Below are positions 22,486 through 34,122 of a stretch of DNA of 64,000 nucleotides, piece by piece. The notes beneath the pieces are model-generated. The model was not told the origin of the DNA. It made no database searches and saw only the letters and a list, made by a program, of their open reading frames with translations. A program made the translations under genes and the position numbers. The stretch is from the NCBI RefSeq assembly GCF_000715075.1, contig NC_134088.1:3472001-3536000 (forward strand), written 5' to 3'. Each line of letters starts with the position of its first letter. Within the stretch, counting starts at the first letter, position 1. This DNA comes from Nicotiana tabacum (lineage: Eukaryota > Streptophyta > Magnoliopsida > Solanales > Solanaceae).

Positions 22486-23383
22486 GCCCATATTCAAGCT
22501 GTTAAGGAAAGATGCGGCGATCAAATGGACAGCTGAGTGTCAAGAAGCCTTTGATAAGGTCAAAGAATACCTTTCAAATCCCCCAGTTTTGGTCCCCCCA
22601 GAGCCAGGGAGACCGCTGTTCTTGTATCTGACAGTCTTGGAAAACTCCTTCGGTTGCATCCTCGGACAACATGACATAACCGGAAAGAAGGAGCAAGCAA
22701 TCTACTACTTGAGCAAGAAATTCACTGGCTATAAGGCCAAATACACTCTGCTGGAAAGAACCTGTTGCACTCTGACATGGGTTGCTCAAAAGCTGAGACA
22801 TTATCTTCAAGCTCACACTACCTTCCTCATAAGCAGGTTGGATCCTCTGAAGTATATATTTCAGAAACCAATGCCTACTGGAAGACTGGCTAAGTGGCAA
22901 ATCTTGCTTACCGAATTCGACATAGTCTATGTTACTCGCATGGCAATGAAAGCCCAGGCGCTAGCAGATCACTTGGCCGAAAATCCGGTCGATGAGGAAT
23001 ACCAGCCATTGAGTACCTACTTTCCCGATGAAGAAGTAAACACCGTAGAAGTGGTCTCGGAGGACGCTCATGTTTGGAAGATGTTCTTTGATGGAGCCGT
23101 GAATGCCAAAGGTGTAGGGATAGGGGCAATTTTGATTTCGCCTTTTGGTCAGCATTATCCCGCCACAGCTAGACTGCGTTTCTTTTGCACAAACAATACA
23201 GCTGAGTATGAAGCCTGCATTATGGGCATGCATATGGCGATCGATCAGGATGTCGAAGACTTACTGATTATGGGAGATTCTGACCTGATTATCCGGCAAG
23301 CCCAAGGTGAATGGGAAACTCGGGATGTCAAATCCCTTACTGACAGCACGTGGAAGACCTCGGCAAACATTTTAAATCAATAG
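22486..23383 (+). pseudogene. Ogre RNase H and archaeal-type RNase H
   Basis: After the frameshift the RT connection continues (PIFKLLRKDAAIKWTAECQE). The first RNase H follows (PLFLYLTVLENSFGCILGQH, then QAIYYLSKKFTGYKAKYTLL). From about 23070 a second RNase H appears: WKMFFDGAVNAKGVGIGAIL, NNTAEYEACIMGM and IMGDSDLIIRQAQGEW supply the D, E and D residues. A second, archaeal-type RNase H is a mark of the Tat lineage. A frameshift at about 23325-23349 ends this piece. Confidence 0.85.
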
Positions 23384-24797
23384 AATTCAGGTATATCCCG
23401 AGGAGTCACAATGAACTGGCAGATGCACTTGCTACTCTGGCTTCAATGCTACCCTACCCGGGCAACGCCCACGTCGATCCTTTGGAAATCCAAATCAGGG
23501 AAAGACACGGTTACTGCAATGTAATCGAGGCGGGATCAAATACGCAGCCTTGGTACCATGACATCAAGAGGTTCTTGAAGACGCAAGAATACCCCGAGCA
23601 TGCTACTAGAGATCAAAAGAGAACCATTAGGCGACATGCAAGTGGTTTCTTTCTGAGCGGTGAATTGTTGTACAAGAGGACCCCGGACCTCAACCTCCTA
23701 AGATGTGTCGACGTCGAGGAGGCGAGAAAGATCATGCACGAAGTACACGCAGGTGTGTGCGGACCTCACATGAACGGGTATGTCTTAGCGAAGAAAATCC
23801 TTCGAGCAGGTTATTACTGGATGACCATGGAAAAGGACTGCTTTAGCTTCGTTCGGAAGTGTCATCAGTGTCAGGTGCACGGTGATTTGATTCCTGCACC
23901 TCCCACGGAACTGCATCCCATGTCTGCACCTTGGCCATTTGTCGCTTGGGGCATGGACGTCATTGGACCAATCGAGCCAAAGGCTTCGAATGGACACAGA
24001 TTTATACTGGTTGCCATCGATTACTTCACAAAATGGGTAGAGGCTGTCACTCTCAAGTCAGTCACTAAAAAAGCTGTAGTGGATTTTGTACACTCAAATC
24101 TTATCTCTCGTTTCGGTATTCCTGCGACTATCATTACAGATAACGCAGCAAACTTGAACAGTCACTTGATGGGAGATGTATGCGAGCAATTCAAGATAAC
24201 GCATAGGAATTCTACTCCTTATCGGCCGAAGGCCAATGGTGCTGTGGAAGCGGCGAACAAAAACATCAAGAAGATTTTGAGGAAAACGATCCAAAGTTCC
24301 CGACAGTGGCATGAGCAGTTACCATTTGCATTGTTGGGGTATCGCACTACGGTACGCACGTCAGTAGGAGCAACTCCTTATCTTTTGGTTTATGGGACCG
24401 AGGCTGTGATACCAGCAGAAGTAGAAATCCCTTCGCTTCGAACCATTGTTGAAGCAGAAATTGAAGACAGCGAGTGGGTCAGGACTCGGTTAGAGAATTG
24501 ATTTTGATCGATGAGAAGCGAATGGCCGCGGTTTTTCACGGACAGTTGTACCAGCAAAGAATGGCACACGCTTACAGCAAGAAAGTCCGACCCAGGAATT
24601 TCGAGGTAGGTCAGCTGGTACTGAGGCGTATTCTGCCACATCACCAGGAAGTGAAAGGGAAATTTGCTCCAAATTGGAAAGGCCCATACATCATCAGAAA
24701 AATATTGCCGAGAGGAGCATTGTATATAGGTGATATCGAAGGAAATGACCCCGAAACAGCAGTAAATGCAGATGCAGTCAAGAGATACTACGTCTGA
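23350..24797 (+). pseudogene. Ogre RNase H end and integrase
   Basis: Starts with the last helix of the RNase H (RYIPRSHNELADALATLASM). The integrase has an HHCC finger (VHAGVCGPH, then CHQCQ), the catalytic core with D (GMDVIGPIEP), D (IITDNAANLN) and E (GAVEAANKNIKKI), then the C-terminal part (RPRNFEVGQLVLRRILPHHQ, KGPYIIRKILPRGALYI). A single missing T at about 24497 splits it into two frames (to 24501 and from 24474 to 24797). All three catalytic residues remain. No chromodomain is present. Confidence 0.88.
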
Positions 24798-24932
24798 GTG
24801 ATGCCTCGGCGATCCTGACACATTTGAAATGCTGAAGGTTTTATTCCCACTATCGACTCTCTCTACAAGCCCTTTGAGCCGGACACATCCCTTCGGCGAC
24901 TTTACAAAAAAAAAAAACATTGATTGAGACCC

Positions 24933-25002
24933 CTGAACTATGTTTGACTTGATTCCGAAAGGATACGTAGGCAGCCTCTCCCTGAGGTTCAGTCGCACCA
25001 AC
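24933..25002 (+). repeat. Ogre dispersed module, copy 3
   Basis: Blocks: CTGAACTATG, TTGATTC, GGATACGTAGGCA, GCCTCTCCCTGAGGTTCAGTCGCA in order, about 135 bp after the integrase stop. Confidence 0.75.
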
Positions 25003-25154
25003 AATAAAATCCCATTCACCCTGAAATTGAAACCGGGGCACGTCAAGTGGTTTAGATCATCTACTTTTCTTTGCCAAACACAAGCCTTCCAGAACCACAA
25101 TTACCAAAGGTAACGGGGAACCAAAAAACGTCACAAATGGAGACCGTTACACTG

Positions 25155-25360
25155 TAAATTGAGAGAGATAAAATGAGAGAGTCTCATCGGTGAAAACCTT
25201 CGGGCACCGCGAGGTGACGGGAGTAGAGAGACCGAAATGAGAGAGTTTTTTTAGTAAAAACTCACAAAGAGTGCTATCAAGCGATGACAGGAAGAGAAAT
25301 GAGAGAGGTCAGCCAGTGAAAACCCGTAAAGGGCGCTGTTGGCCGAAAGAATGACTCTAC
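25155..25360 (+). repeat. Degenerate tandem repeat A (GAAATGAGAGAG type)
   Basis: About three units of ~75-85 bp share AATGAGAGAG, GTGAAAAC or GTAAAAACTC, and (A)GGGCGCT/GAGTGCT-type blocks. They are diverged from each other. Confidence 0.6.
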
Positions 25361-25764
25361 CCAAGGAGGTCTCGGCAAAGTTCCACCGGTTTGGAATCAC
25401 AGATCCGTTTTGGTTCAGGGAAACGCAAGCTCATGGAAGGTCAGGCGTCCAATCCAAAGAGCATGTCATGTCATTTAAAGCCAGCAATATATTCCTCAGA
25501 TAAGTCTTTCTCGTCCCGAATGGGGCACTCCTTTTCTGAAATTTGTTTTATCTTTTCTTTGTTTTTCTTCGAATCTCTTTCATGTTTAACCCCAAGTTCT
25601 AGATATACCGGAAAGGACATGTGGCAGGTTTGGTTGCATGGAATTCCGTTTCATGAAGGAAAACACCTCGTTTCGTTGGTACGCATGTCCAAACCTGATG
25701 AATCATGATGTTTGACGGCGTTCGAAGTAAAGAGGAAAGAGAGAAATTTCCCCAGCAAGTCCGC

Positions 25765-26130
25765 CTCGGACAAATCCCCACAGGGCTTCCCTTTGTACGA
25801 ATCCGCACAAAGAATCCACTTTGTAAATATTCCCCAAAAGGTCTGCTCCAGCGAAATCCACACAGATTTTCCCTTGTACAGATCCCCACAGGTTCTTCCC
25901 TTTGTTTAAAAAAAAAAATGAGACACAAATCCCCATCACATCCCCAGCGAGTCCCTTTGTAAAAATTCCCCAACAAGCTTACCCCAACAAATCCTAGAAA
26001 GCCCGCTTTGAAACAAATCCCCAGCATGCCCCGTTGTACAAAAATCCACACAAAGAATCCACTTTGTAAATATTCCCCCACAGAGTTTCCTTTTGTACGA
26101 ATCCCCACAGAATACCTCCAATAAAATCCC
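25765..26130 (+). repeat. Degenerate tandem repeat B (AATCCCCACA type)
   Basis: About eight to ten irregular units of 30-45 bp built from AATCC(C)CACA and (C)CCTTTGTA blocks. They explain the overlapping minus-strand ORFs between 25599 and 26183, which are not genes. Confidence 0.65.
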
Positions 26131-26560
26131 CGTTGAGAATCTCCAAGCAAAACGGGACAAAAAAAAATAGCCTTACGAGGCAAATCATCACAGAATCTGG
26201 AAATACAAGCCTGAGCAGTCTAAAGGGTTTCGCCATTTGAATCCAATCAATGGCAGGACTTCGCAACAGAAATAAGGACGCAACAAAGCAACTGGGAACG
26301 ATCAAGGTCATCGAACCGACCGTCATTTCCGAACTAACAATTGTTCTTTGTCTGAAAAGTTGAAACAGGTATAATCCAAGACAACCGTGCAAGAAGAAGG
26401 TGTCGCCCAAAGAAGAAGGTACATGGGTACAGAAATATTTTGGCAATAAGGAACTCACTCGAAAGGTAAGTTTCCACGAGACTCCCTTTTATCTTCTACT
26501 AAAACAAGAAAATCCAAAAAAAAAAAAAGAGGTTAGCTAGCATTCTCGAACTTTACCCCC

Positions 26561-28372
26561 AACCAGTCAGCATTAGGGTTTTAAACCCTAAACTGAACTT
26601 TTCCATTTAGTCAGCATTAGGGTTTTAAACCCTAAACTGAACTTTTCCTTCAGTCAGCATTAGGATTTTAAATCCTAAACTGAACTTTTCCCTTCAGTTA
26701 GCATTAGGGTTTTAAACCCTAAACTGAACTTTTCCATTTAGTCAGCATTAGGGTTTTAAACCCTAAACTGAACTTTTTCATTTAGTCAGCATTAGGGTTT
26801 TAAACCCTAAACTGAACTTTTCCTTTCAGTCAGCATTAGGGTTTTAAAACCCTAAACTAAACTCTTCCCTTTCAGTCAGTATTAGGGTTTTAAACCCTAA
26901 ACTGAACTTTTTCCTTTAGTCAGTATTAGGGTTTTAAACCCTAAACTAAACTTTCCTTTTAGTCAGCATTAGGGTTTTAAACCCTAAACTGAACTCTTTC
27001 CTTTAACAGCATTAGGGTTTTAAACCCTAAACTGAACTTTTCCATGCAGTCAGCATTAGGGTTTTAAACCCTAAACTGAACTTTTCCATTCAGTCAGCAT
27101 TAGGGTTTTAAACCCTAAACTGAACTTTTCCATGCAGTCAGCATTAGGGTTTTAAACCCTAAACTGAATTTTTCCTTTAGTCAGCATTAGGGTTTTAAAC
27201 CCTAAACTGAACTTTTCCAGCCAGTCAGCATTAGGGTTTTAAACCCTAAACTGAATTTTTCAATTTAGTCAACATTAGGGTTTTAAACCCTAAACTGAAC
27301 TTTTCCCATTTAATCAGCATTAGGGTTTTAAACCCTAAACTGAACTTCTTCCCTTTCAGTCAGCATTAGGGTTTTAAACCCTAAACTGAACTCTTGCCTT
27401 CAATCAGCATTAGGGTTTTAAACCCTAAACTGAACTTTTCCCATTTAGTCAGTATTAGGGTTTTAAACCCTAAACTGAACTCTTTCCTTCAGCTGAACTT
27501 TTCCTTTAGTCAGCATTAGGGTTTTAAACCCTAAACTGAACTTTTTCTGTTAATCAGCATTAGGGTTTTAAACCCTAAACTGAACTTTTCCTTCAATCAA
27601 CATTAGGGTTTTAAACCCCAAACTGAACTTTTCCATTTATTCAGCATTAGGGTTCTAAACCCTAAACTGAACTTTTCCATTCAGTCATTATTAGGGTTTT
27701 AAACCCTAAACTGAACCTTTCCCTTTAGTCAGCATTAGGGTTTTAAACCCTAAACTGAACTTTTTCCTTTAGTCAGCATTAGGGTTTTAAACCCTAAACT
27801 GAACTTTTCCATTTAGTCAGCATTAGGGTTTTAAACCCTAAACTGAACTTTTCATTTAGTCAGCATTAGGGTTTTAAACCCTAAACTGAACTTTTCCATT
27901 TAGTCAGCATTAGGGTTTTAAACCCTAAACTGAACTTTTCCAGCCAGTCAGCATTAGGGTTTTTAAACCCTAAACTGAACTTTTTCCTTTAGTCAGCATT
28001 AGGGTTTTAAACCCTAAACTGGACTTTTTCTGTTAATCAACATTAGAGTTTTAAACCCTAAACTGAACTTTTCCTTTAATCAGCATTAGGGTTTTAAACC
28101 CTAAACTAGACTTTTTCTTTAATCAGCATTAGGGTTTTAAACCCTAAACTGAACTTTTCCATTTAGTCAGCATTAGGGTTTTAAACCCTAAACTGAACTT
28201 TTCCTTTCAGTCAGCATTAGGGTATTAAAATCCTAAACTGAACTTTTCCTTTAGTCATCATTAGGGCCCCAACCCTAAACTGAACTTTTCCCAGTTGGTC
28301 AGCATTAGAGTTTCAACTCTAAACTGAACTTCTCCCCAGCTAGTCGGTATTAGGGCTCCAACCCTGAACTGA
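26561..28372 (+). repeat. Telobox-palindrome minisatellite, 41 units
   Basis: 41 units by manual count, average about 43 bp. Typical core: CATTAGGGTTTTAAACCCTAA followed by ACTGAACTTTTCC and a variable CTTTAGTCAG linker. TTAGGGTTT and AAACCCTAA form a 9-bp inverted repeat around one T, so every unit presents the telobox (AAACCCTAA) on both strands. The last three units at the 3' side are more diverged. Tandem repeats in the 3' UTR are a known habit of Ogre elements. Confidence 0.95.
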
Positions 28373-28923
28373 GCATTCATATCCTCTTTCACCAATTTTA
28401 TGAACTTCCTGGCGAATAATTCACGAAATTTTCCTAGTGAAACTGGAGCAGAAAATTTCGTTCGTTTGTTTTTCCCCACAGGTCTAACCTCGAGCCACAC
28501 AGATCGAAACGACCCACGGGATGAGTCTCAACTCAGAATCAAAGAAGAAAAAGACAAAAAGAAGATGTCCCGAGATACCGGAGAAAATGGAAGGCGGATC
28601 GCTCCAAGATTTGATTAAGGTCCCGAACTATGCCAGTCGCGTCTCACTCAGTATCCCAGAGATTAAACAAGCACCTACAACTCGCAAGCATCAAGATTCG
28701 GATCGGAGTCTCCAAGCAAAATCAGCTAAGACCCAAGATCAAGTCGCAAAAGAATCATAGATAGGGATCTTGTAACTAGCAGTTGACATGCATATAAGTA
28801 TTTAGTTCAGTTTCAATCTTTCTTTGGTTGTAATAAGGCGGTCAGTAAAGCAACGGTGACAACAGCAACAGCAGTAACAGCAAGCATTGCAATCCCATGG
28901 TAGTCCCAGCTATCAAGAATTTC

Positions 28924-28998
28924 CCGAACTACATTGACCTGATTCCTGTTTAGCCCAGAATATGTAGGAAATCTTCGAAGCAAAGATTCGGTCAGATC
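28924..28998 (+). repeat. Ogre dispersed module, copy 4 (degenerate)
   Basis: Blocks: CCGAACTAC, CTGATTCC, CAGAATATGTAGGAA, ATCTTCGAAGCAAAGATTCGGTCAGA. It is about 110 bp before the polypurine tract. Confidence 0.6.
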
Positions 28999-29094
28999 TT
29001 TCAAAACATGCTTCACACGGAGTAGTCCATAGGCAAAAATCGCTCATATCCGCTCACTTTATCTTTGCACGAAAACTCTTCGTGTTTCCGAACA

Positions 29095-29106
29095 AAGAGG
29101 GGCAGC
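29095..29106 (+). promoter_or_regulatory. Ogre polypurine tract
   Basis: AAGAGGGGCAGC directly before the 3' LTR's TGTGAGC; the primer for plus-strand synthesis. Confidence 0.7.
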
Positions 29107-32100
29107 TGTGAGCACGTGATTTTTGTTTTACGCGACAATCACTCCAAAAGAAACAAAAAATAATAGCGATCGGCCTTGCTGTACAATTTTTGGATTTTTC
29201 ACGTGGCATTTTATTGATTATCTATGATTTTTGTCCATTTTTTTATTATTAAAACAAAATACAAAAAATGTGTGTGTCATGTGCAGTTTGAACCGTAATC
29301 CGGTTATTAAATAGAAAAATCATAAATATGCATCTTTGTCCGTGATTGTTGTTTTGTTTAATTTTACTTGCTTTAAATATTTTAATATATGTGTGCAAAT
29401 AATTGTATTAAGTGTTTAATTAATGAATTTTAATTTGATTTACTTAGGTTTTGTTTTAAAATAAAAAATATAATAAAAAGAGAGTGCAGAATTGGGTTGA
29501 AATCAGTTTGGGCCTATTTTCGTTTTAATTCGAGGCCCAAAATCAAACCCAAAACCCATGTGTACCCGGTCCACACCAGCTGACGTCCAGAGCGTCCAAA
29601 CGACGTCGTAGTGATCGAGTCTGATCTAGGCCGTTGATCTCAGATTGATCAACGGCCAAGATCACATTCCCCATACCCACTGATGAACCCGACCCATTCC
29701 ACCCGGACCGACCCAAACCCCTTTAGGATGAAACGACACCATTCCCTACCAGCCAAAAGATCCTGACCCTTCATCTCACCCCATCCAACGGCCAGGAATC
29801 GACCCCTCACTAACTATATAAGCCTATAACCATACCCCACGCCCCATCCAAACACCCCCCTACCTTTCTTTGTCTTCACAGACCACCCCCTTTGAACCCT
29901 AGCCGCCCCCTTTTCCCCTCACCGTTAATCCCGGCGGCATGAACGCCGGTGGCCCTCACCTTAACACCATAGACACTCCTCACCATCCTGAACCCAAATC
30001 CACCAGCCACTTAGCTCGAATCCCCTCCCACCTTCTCGAATCTTCATTTGAAGATTCGAGTTGGAACCTGACTTACACCAATTGACCCCAGTTTCACACC
30101 AGACAGTCCCCGGACCCCCCTCGTGACCAAACCATGCTTGGTTTGGTCCGAATTTAACCATGGAAGCCCAAGTCCCAAATCTACCGTCTACGAACCCTAG
30201 AAACCCCAAGCATGGTCCGTGTCTGTTTAAGCCAAGAGATTAGGGTCTAATGGACCTTAATCGAAGTGTTTCTCATTTGAGAAACACTTCGATTAAAGTC
30301 CGTTCAACCTTAAGAAGGGTTTGTTCAAACACAAGCTGATTTTTCTGATTTTTCTTTCAAAGATTTTAAGGTAAGTTTGTTTTCTCTTCTTTATTTCAGT
30401 TCGTGTGTTTGTTAAAGGTCTGTTCGTATGGCCAAACATCTTGTTTAATTTGTGTTTTGAATTTTACCAACTGTTCTGCACACCTTGCATGGACCTCTGT
30501 ATTTGGTCAAATGTTTCCTCATTCACCGATAATGTGTGTGTATGTAAACTGCATAATCGACTGAATTGAAATTGTTTGAGTAATCAATCTCCAAGTTAAC
30601 CTCTGTGTTGACAGTGCAATCTGAACCCTTGGTGCAATACTGTTTAATTCTAATCCTTGGCTTTGATTGTATATGTTGTAATTAGTATAGTCGATTCGAT
30701 ACATATCGTCGAATAGTTTTAGCTGTTTGAATGGTAACAGTTTGATTTGTCTTGCTGAACATTGTTTGAATCAAATTGAGAATCAACTATAGCTACTTAT
30801 AATTGATGTATTTGAATCAGAAATATAAAAGGATTGGTTTTGTTTAGTTGCAGTCAGAATTGGAGGGCATGTGCACAACATGTGCACTTGTGCACAACAT
30901 GTGCATAAAGGCCTCTGTTAAGTTTAAAATAGTTTGACAGCATATGCTGTCAGATTATATTCTGCTGCCCATATTCCGCTTTAGTTCAGAAATAATAAAC
31001 CTTACTTAAAAAGTAAGTCTGCCAGGGAATATCATGGGGGTGTTTTTTATTTAAATAGTAAGTGGAAACTAAAAAGAAGACAGCACATGGGAGGGTTTTT
31101 CTGATTGATGAACAGGCTGTTAAGGGGCTGAGTTTTAGGCTTATAAGAGGGGGGAAGAAAACATAGAGAAGGGGGAGACACAGATACACATAGGGAACTC
31201 AGATTGAACATTGATAATAAGAGTTCTGAAAAACAGAAAACTGGAAAAGAATTCTTCTTGATAACTCAAGTAGATTTCAAAACTGAAAATGGGCACTGGA
31301 TTTTGAAAAGAAAAGAGATAGTGAGAGAAAAATAGAGGTGCTTATACAGACACACATACGAGGGAGAAAAACATACAGAAATCAGAAATTGTTTTCTTCC
31401 TGCTGTTTGTTCGATTCTCAGTTTGTTCAACCTATTTAGTCAGTTCTGTTTTCTTTCAAGTATCAGCTAAGTTTATTGGTTGGTTTGCATTGGTTGATTC
31501 TCTTGGAATTGGATTGTCTGGATTTCTGTTTCTATACTACTGGTCATTGCTGTCATTCTGCCATTTTTTCCATCGGCTCTAGTTGCCTCTTGCACTGGGA
31601 TTTTGTTCTATTTGTTACCTGCTGTCACTGCTGCTGTTTGGTATTGCTTCTGTTGCTCTACTGACCCCTTGCTTCTTCTGTTGTATCCAACATCCAGGTA
31701 CATACTAGAACTTTGCATCTGATGTAACAATGAAAGCATGAAATAAAAGATATGCGGGAGTTTAATCATTCGTTGCTGCAGTTACAGTTTTTACGAATGT
31801 TATTAGATTTGTGTAACTTGTTTAGTTTGTAATTCAATAAAGAAACACATTAGGTAGCCTTGTACTTAATTGCAGCTTAGTTCGTCTTAAATTGTGATTT
31901 CAGTTGTTTAGTGGGTTGTCTGATAAGGAATGTATGAGTGTTTTGGCACACAGATAATTAGATAACCTTTCGACTAATATTCTGCATGTATAGAACAGAA
32001 TGCCTTAATCTTGCCAGATATGATGTAGTTTTATTGGATCTTTTTAGGCAGTTCACATGATCCTGTTCAAACTCTATTAGTAATAGTTTCCGATAAGTTA

Positions 32101-33072
32101 ATTCCACTGACCTGGTTTAAATAAGCGAGTTTCAAACTCGGATCTGAAGAACATTTATCATAAGCTTTTAGCAGTTCTATTGATCTTGTATATTAATTTC
32201 CCCTGACAATTTAACAACATGTTCATCCATGAAATATGGCACAAAACAATTCACGCCTCATAAACAACTAATCAGATAATCAAATAAGAATCCGAAGTTG
32301 GTCAAGCATGTAATTAGCACGCAATCCTCTTTCTTTCATTTTATTAGAGACAAACACGATAGAAATGTAGTCACTATAGGTTTATCCTCTTAAATAAAAT
32401 TGAGACGAGCCTCGACAAACAAAAATGCATAAGCTGCGGGGCCCTCTAAATGTATATATTAAAATACTTAGAATTCGGGACAGGTCGTTTAGCGAATTTT
32501 ACGGCCTTCCCAAAATAACAATACACTAGTTGCTTTAGGTGCACCTTTTAATAATTTAACCTTCTTAAATACGGGTGCGCATTGATGTGACCCAAATCTA
32601 AATCTCAACGGAGTCGAAATATGTCGACGACCACGGGTGCATTGATTGTGACGTGGTTCGAGATGCATTTTCACGACGTTGCAATTCTATAATAATAATA
32701 AAAACGGTTTTAAACTTAATAAAAGCACATAAGTCACAACATGTATTTAATCAGATATTTAGCCATTATAACAATTTAAGCGACCGTGCTAGAACCACGG
32801 GATCTGAGGGTGCCTAACACCTTCCCTCGGGTCAACAGAATTCCTTACTTAGAATTTCTGGTTCGCAGACTTCATTTGGAAAAGTCGAAAATTTCCTCGA
32901 TTCGGGATTCAAGACAAACCGGTGACTTGGGACACCAAAAGCCAAACCTTTCCCAAGTGGCGACTCTGAATTAAATAAATAATCCTATTTCGAATATTGT
33001 CACTTAAATTGGAAAAACTCCCCTCGCACATTTTTACCCTTCGGGGCGGGGCGCGCAAAAGGAGGTGTGACA
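29107..33072 (+). repeat. Ogre 3' LTR
   Basis: 3,966 bp, matching 9649-13619. Most of the ~50 differences seen are transitions. It contains the same TATA box (29815-29822) and leader hairpins (30035-30060, 30252-30301). It is followed by the CTTGG TSD at 33073-33077. Confidence 0.95.
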
Positions 33073-33923
33073 CTTGGTGCATTGTCATTTTATTCATCTG
33101 ATTTGCTAATCTCGCTATATCTACCCTCATGGCTGAGAAATTATCAAGCTCAATCACACTTGCTGCCTTTTGTTTAAGTGCTCTTTGTGGTTCCCCATCT
33201 CCTTGCCAACTATTATCATGAGTAGTGAAATTGTTTAGCAGGATATGGATCTCACTATACGGTCTTGCCATGCAACTAACCCCCACATGCTGAGTCAAGA
33301 TTCATCTTTAATGCCTCGTCCAACCCATCAACGAAAGTGTGACCCAATACCTCATCAGTATGACAATGATGTGAGCAGTCTCTAAGTAGCTTCTTGTATC
33401 TTTAACAAGTTTGACGAAGAGTCTCGCCATCTCGTTATTGAAACCCAAAAATCTGGCTCCTCAGCGACTTTGTCTTCTTAGTGGGAAAAAACTTGATTAA
33501 GAATTTCCTTTCTAGATCATCCCAAGTATTGATTGAGTTTGCGTGCTCCTTTTGCAACCATTTCTTAGCTTCCCCTATCAATGAAAAAGGAAACAGTGTC
33601 AGCCTGACATAGTCCTTGGAAATGTTTGGATAATTGTAAGTGTCTGTAATTTCCAGGAAGTTCTGAATATGCCTATGCGGGTCTTCATGAGATAGACCTA
33701 CATATTGCCTTGTGGATTGGATCAGTTGTACCATGTACTGTTTCAGTTCAAAGTGACCCGTAATATCAGGCTTCATAATCGCTTGAGTCATAAGAGCCAG
33801 ATTGGGCCTTGCGGCTTCTATCACCGGGCGCTCTTCATTACCTGCCATCTCTATTGGCTGTGGTTGAACTACAATGTCCAACTCTCTTTTAATTCTAGTT
33901 CTAACTTCCACTTCCCTCCACAC
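33073..33923 (-). pseudogene. Athila-like gag, N-terminal part
   Basis: Minus-strand frame from 33923. The retrotransposon gag core is seen in HFELKQYMVQLIQSTRQYVG, HRHIQNFLEITDTYNYPNIS, LTLFPFSLIGEAKKWLQKEH and FLIKFFPTKKTKSLRSQI. A stop (probably CAA to TAA) at 33435-33437 and further frameshifts follow. The last piece (LARLANQMNKM) reaches the Ogre junction, and its reading continues across the insertion at 9648 into the Gln-rich zinc knuckle region. The upstream leader runs to the PBS. Confidence 0.85.
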
Positions 33924-34098
33924 TCTATGAAGTGTTCGTTCGATTTCAGGATCAATATGAAGGAGATTGTTTGCGCTTTTACTCCTTCACATTCAAGAGA
34001 AGAGCCTGCGTTATCACAAATAAAGCAAGCTAAAAAAAATTAAAACTTGAACAAATAACGAATAAAAGCTTAACTTAACTAAACAATCAATAACTAAG

Positions 34099-34116
34099 TC
34101 CCCGGAAACGACGCCA
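34099..34116 (-). promoter_or_regulatory. Athila-like primer binding site
   Basis: The minus strand reads TGGCGTCGTTTCCGGGGA, six bases from the LTR. It differs at two positions from the TGGCGCCGTTGCCGGGGA site, complementary to tRNA-Asp, that Athila elements use. Confidence 0.75.
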
Positions 34117-34122
34117 AAAACT

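Larger units (their letters stand above)
24798..29094 (+). other. Ogre 3' untranslated region
   Basis: About 4.3 kb without genes, holding module copy 3, two degenerate tandem repeat tracts and the telobox array, then about 700 bp of unique sequence and module copy 4. Small ORFs (28400-28760) show no domain and lie partly in repeats. Confidence 0.8.
9649..33072 (+). mobile_element. Ogre/Tat Ty3-gypsy retrotransposon, 23.4 kb
   Basis: Bounded by near-identical ~3.97-kb LTRs (TGTG...GACA) and a perfect 5-bp TSD. The order is LTR, PBS, ORF1, gag, protease, G-patch, putative intron, RT, RNase H, archaeal-type RNase H, integrase, long 3' UTR with three kinds of tandem repeat, PPT, LTR. Very large size, an ORF1 upstream of gag, a second RNase H and 3' UTR satellites are hallmarks of the Ogre branch of the Tat lineage. 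The two LTRs differ at roughly 50 sites by eye (about 1.3%), so the insertion is recent relative to its host element. At least four frameshifts, two nonsense codons and an RT active-site change make it non-autonomous. Confidence 0.93.

Noticed and set aside
25599..26183. Minus-strand 194-codon ORF
   Set aside because: Repetitive Gly/Phe/Cys-rich translation of tandem repeat tract B; antisense to the Ogre transcript and without domain features.
26561..28372. CRISPR-like or interstitial telomere array
   Set aside because: Units are direct ~43-bp repeats with near-constant linkers, not repeat-spacer pairs. Telomere-like words occur once per strand per unit rather than as TTTAGGG tandem runs. 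It lies in a plant retrotransposon 3' UTR.
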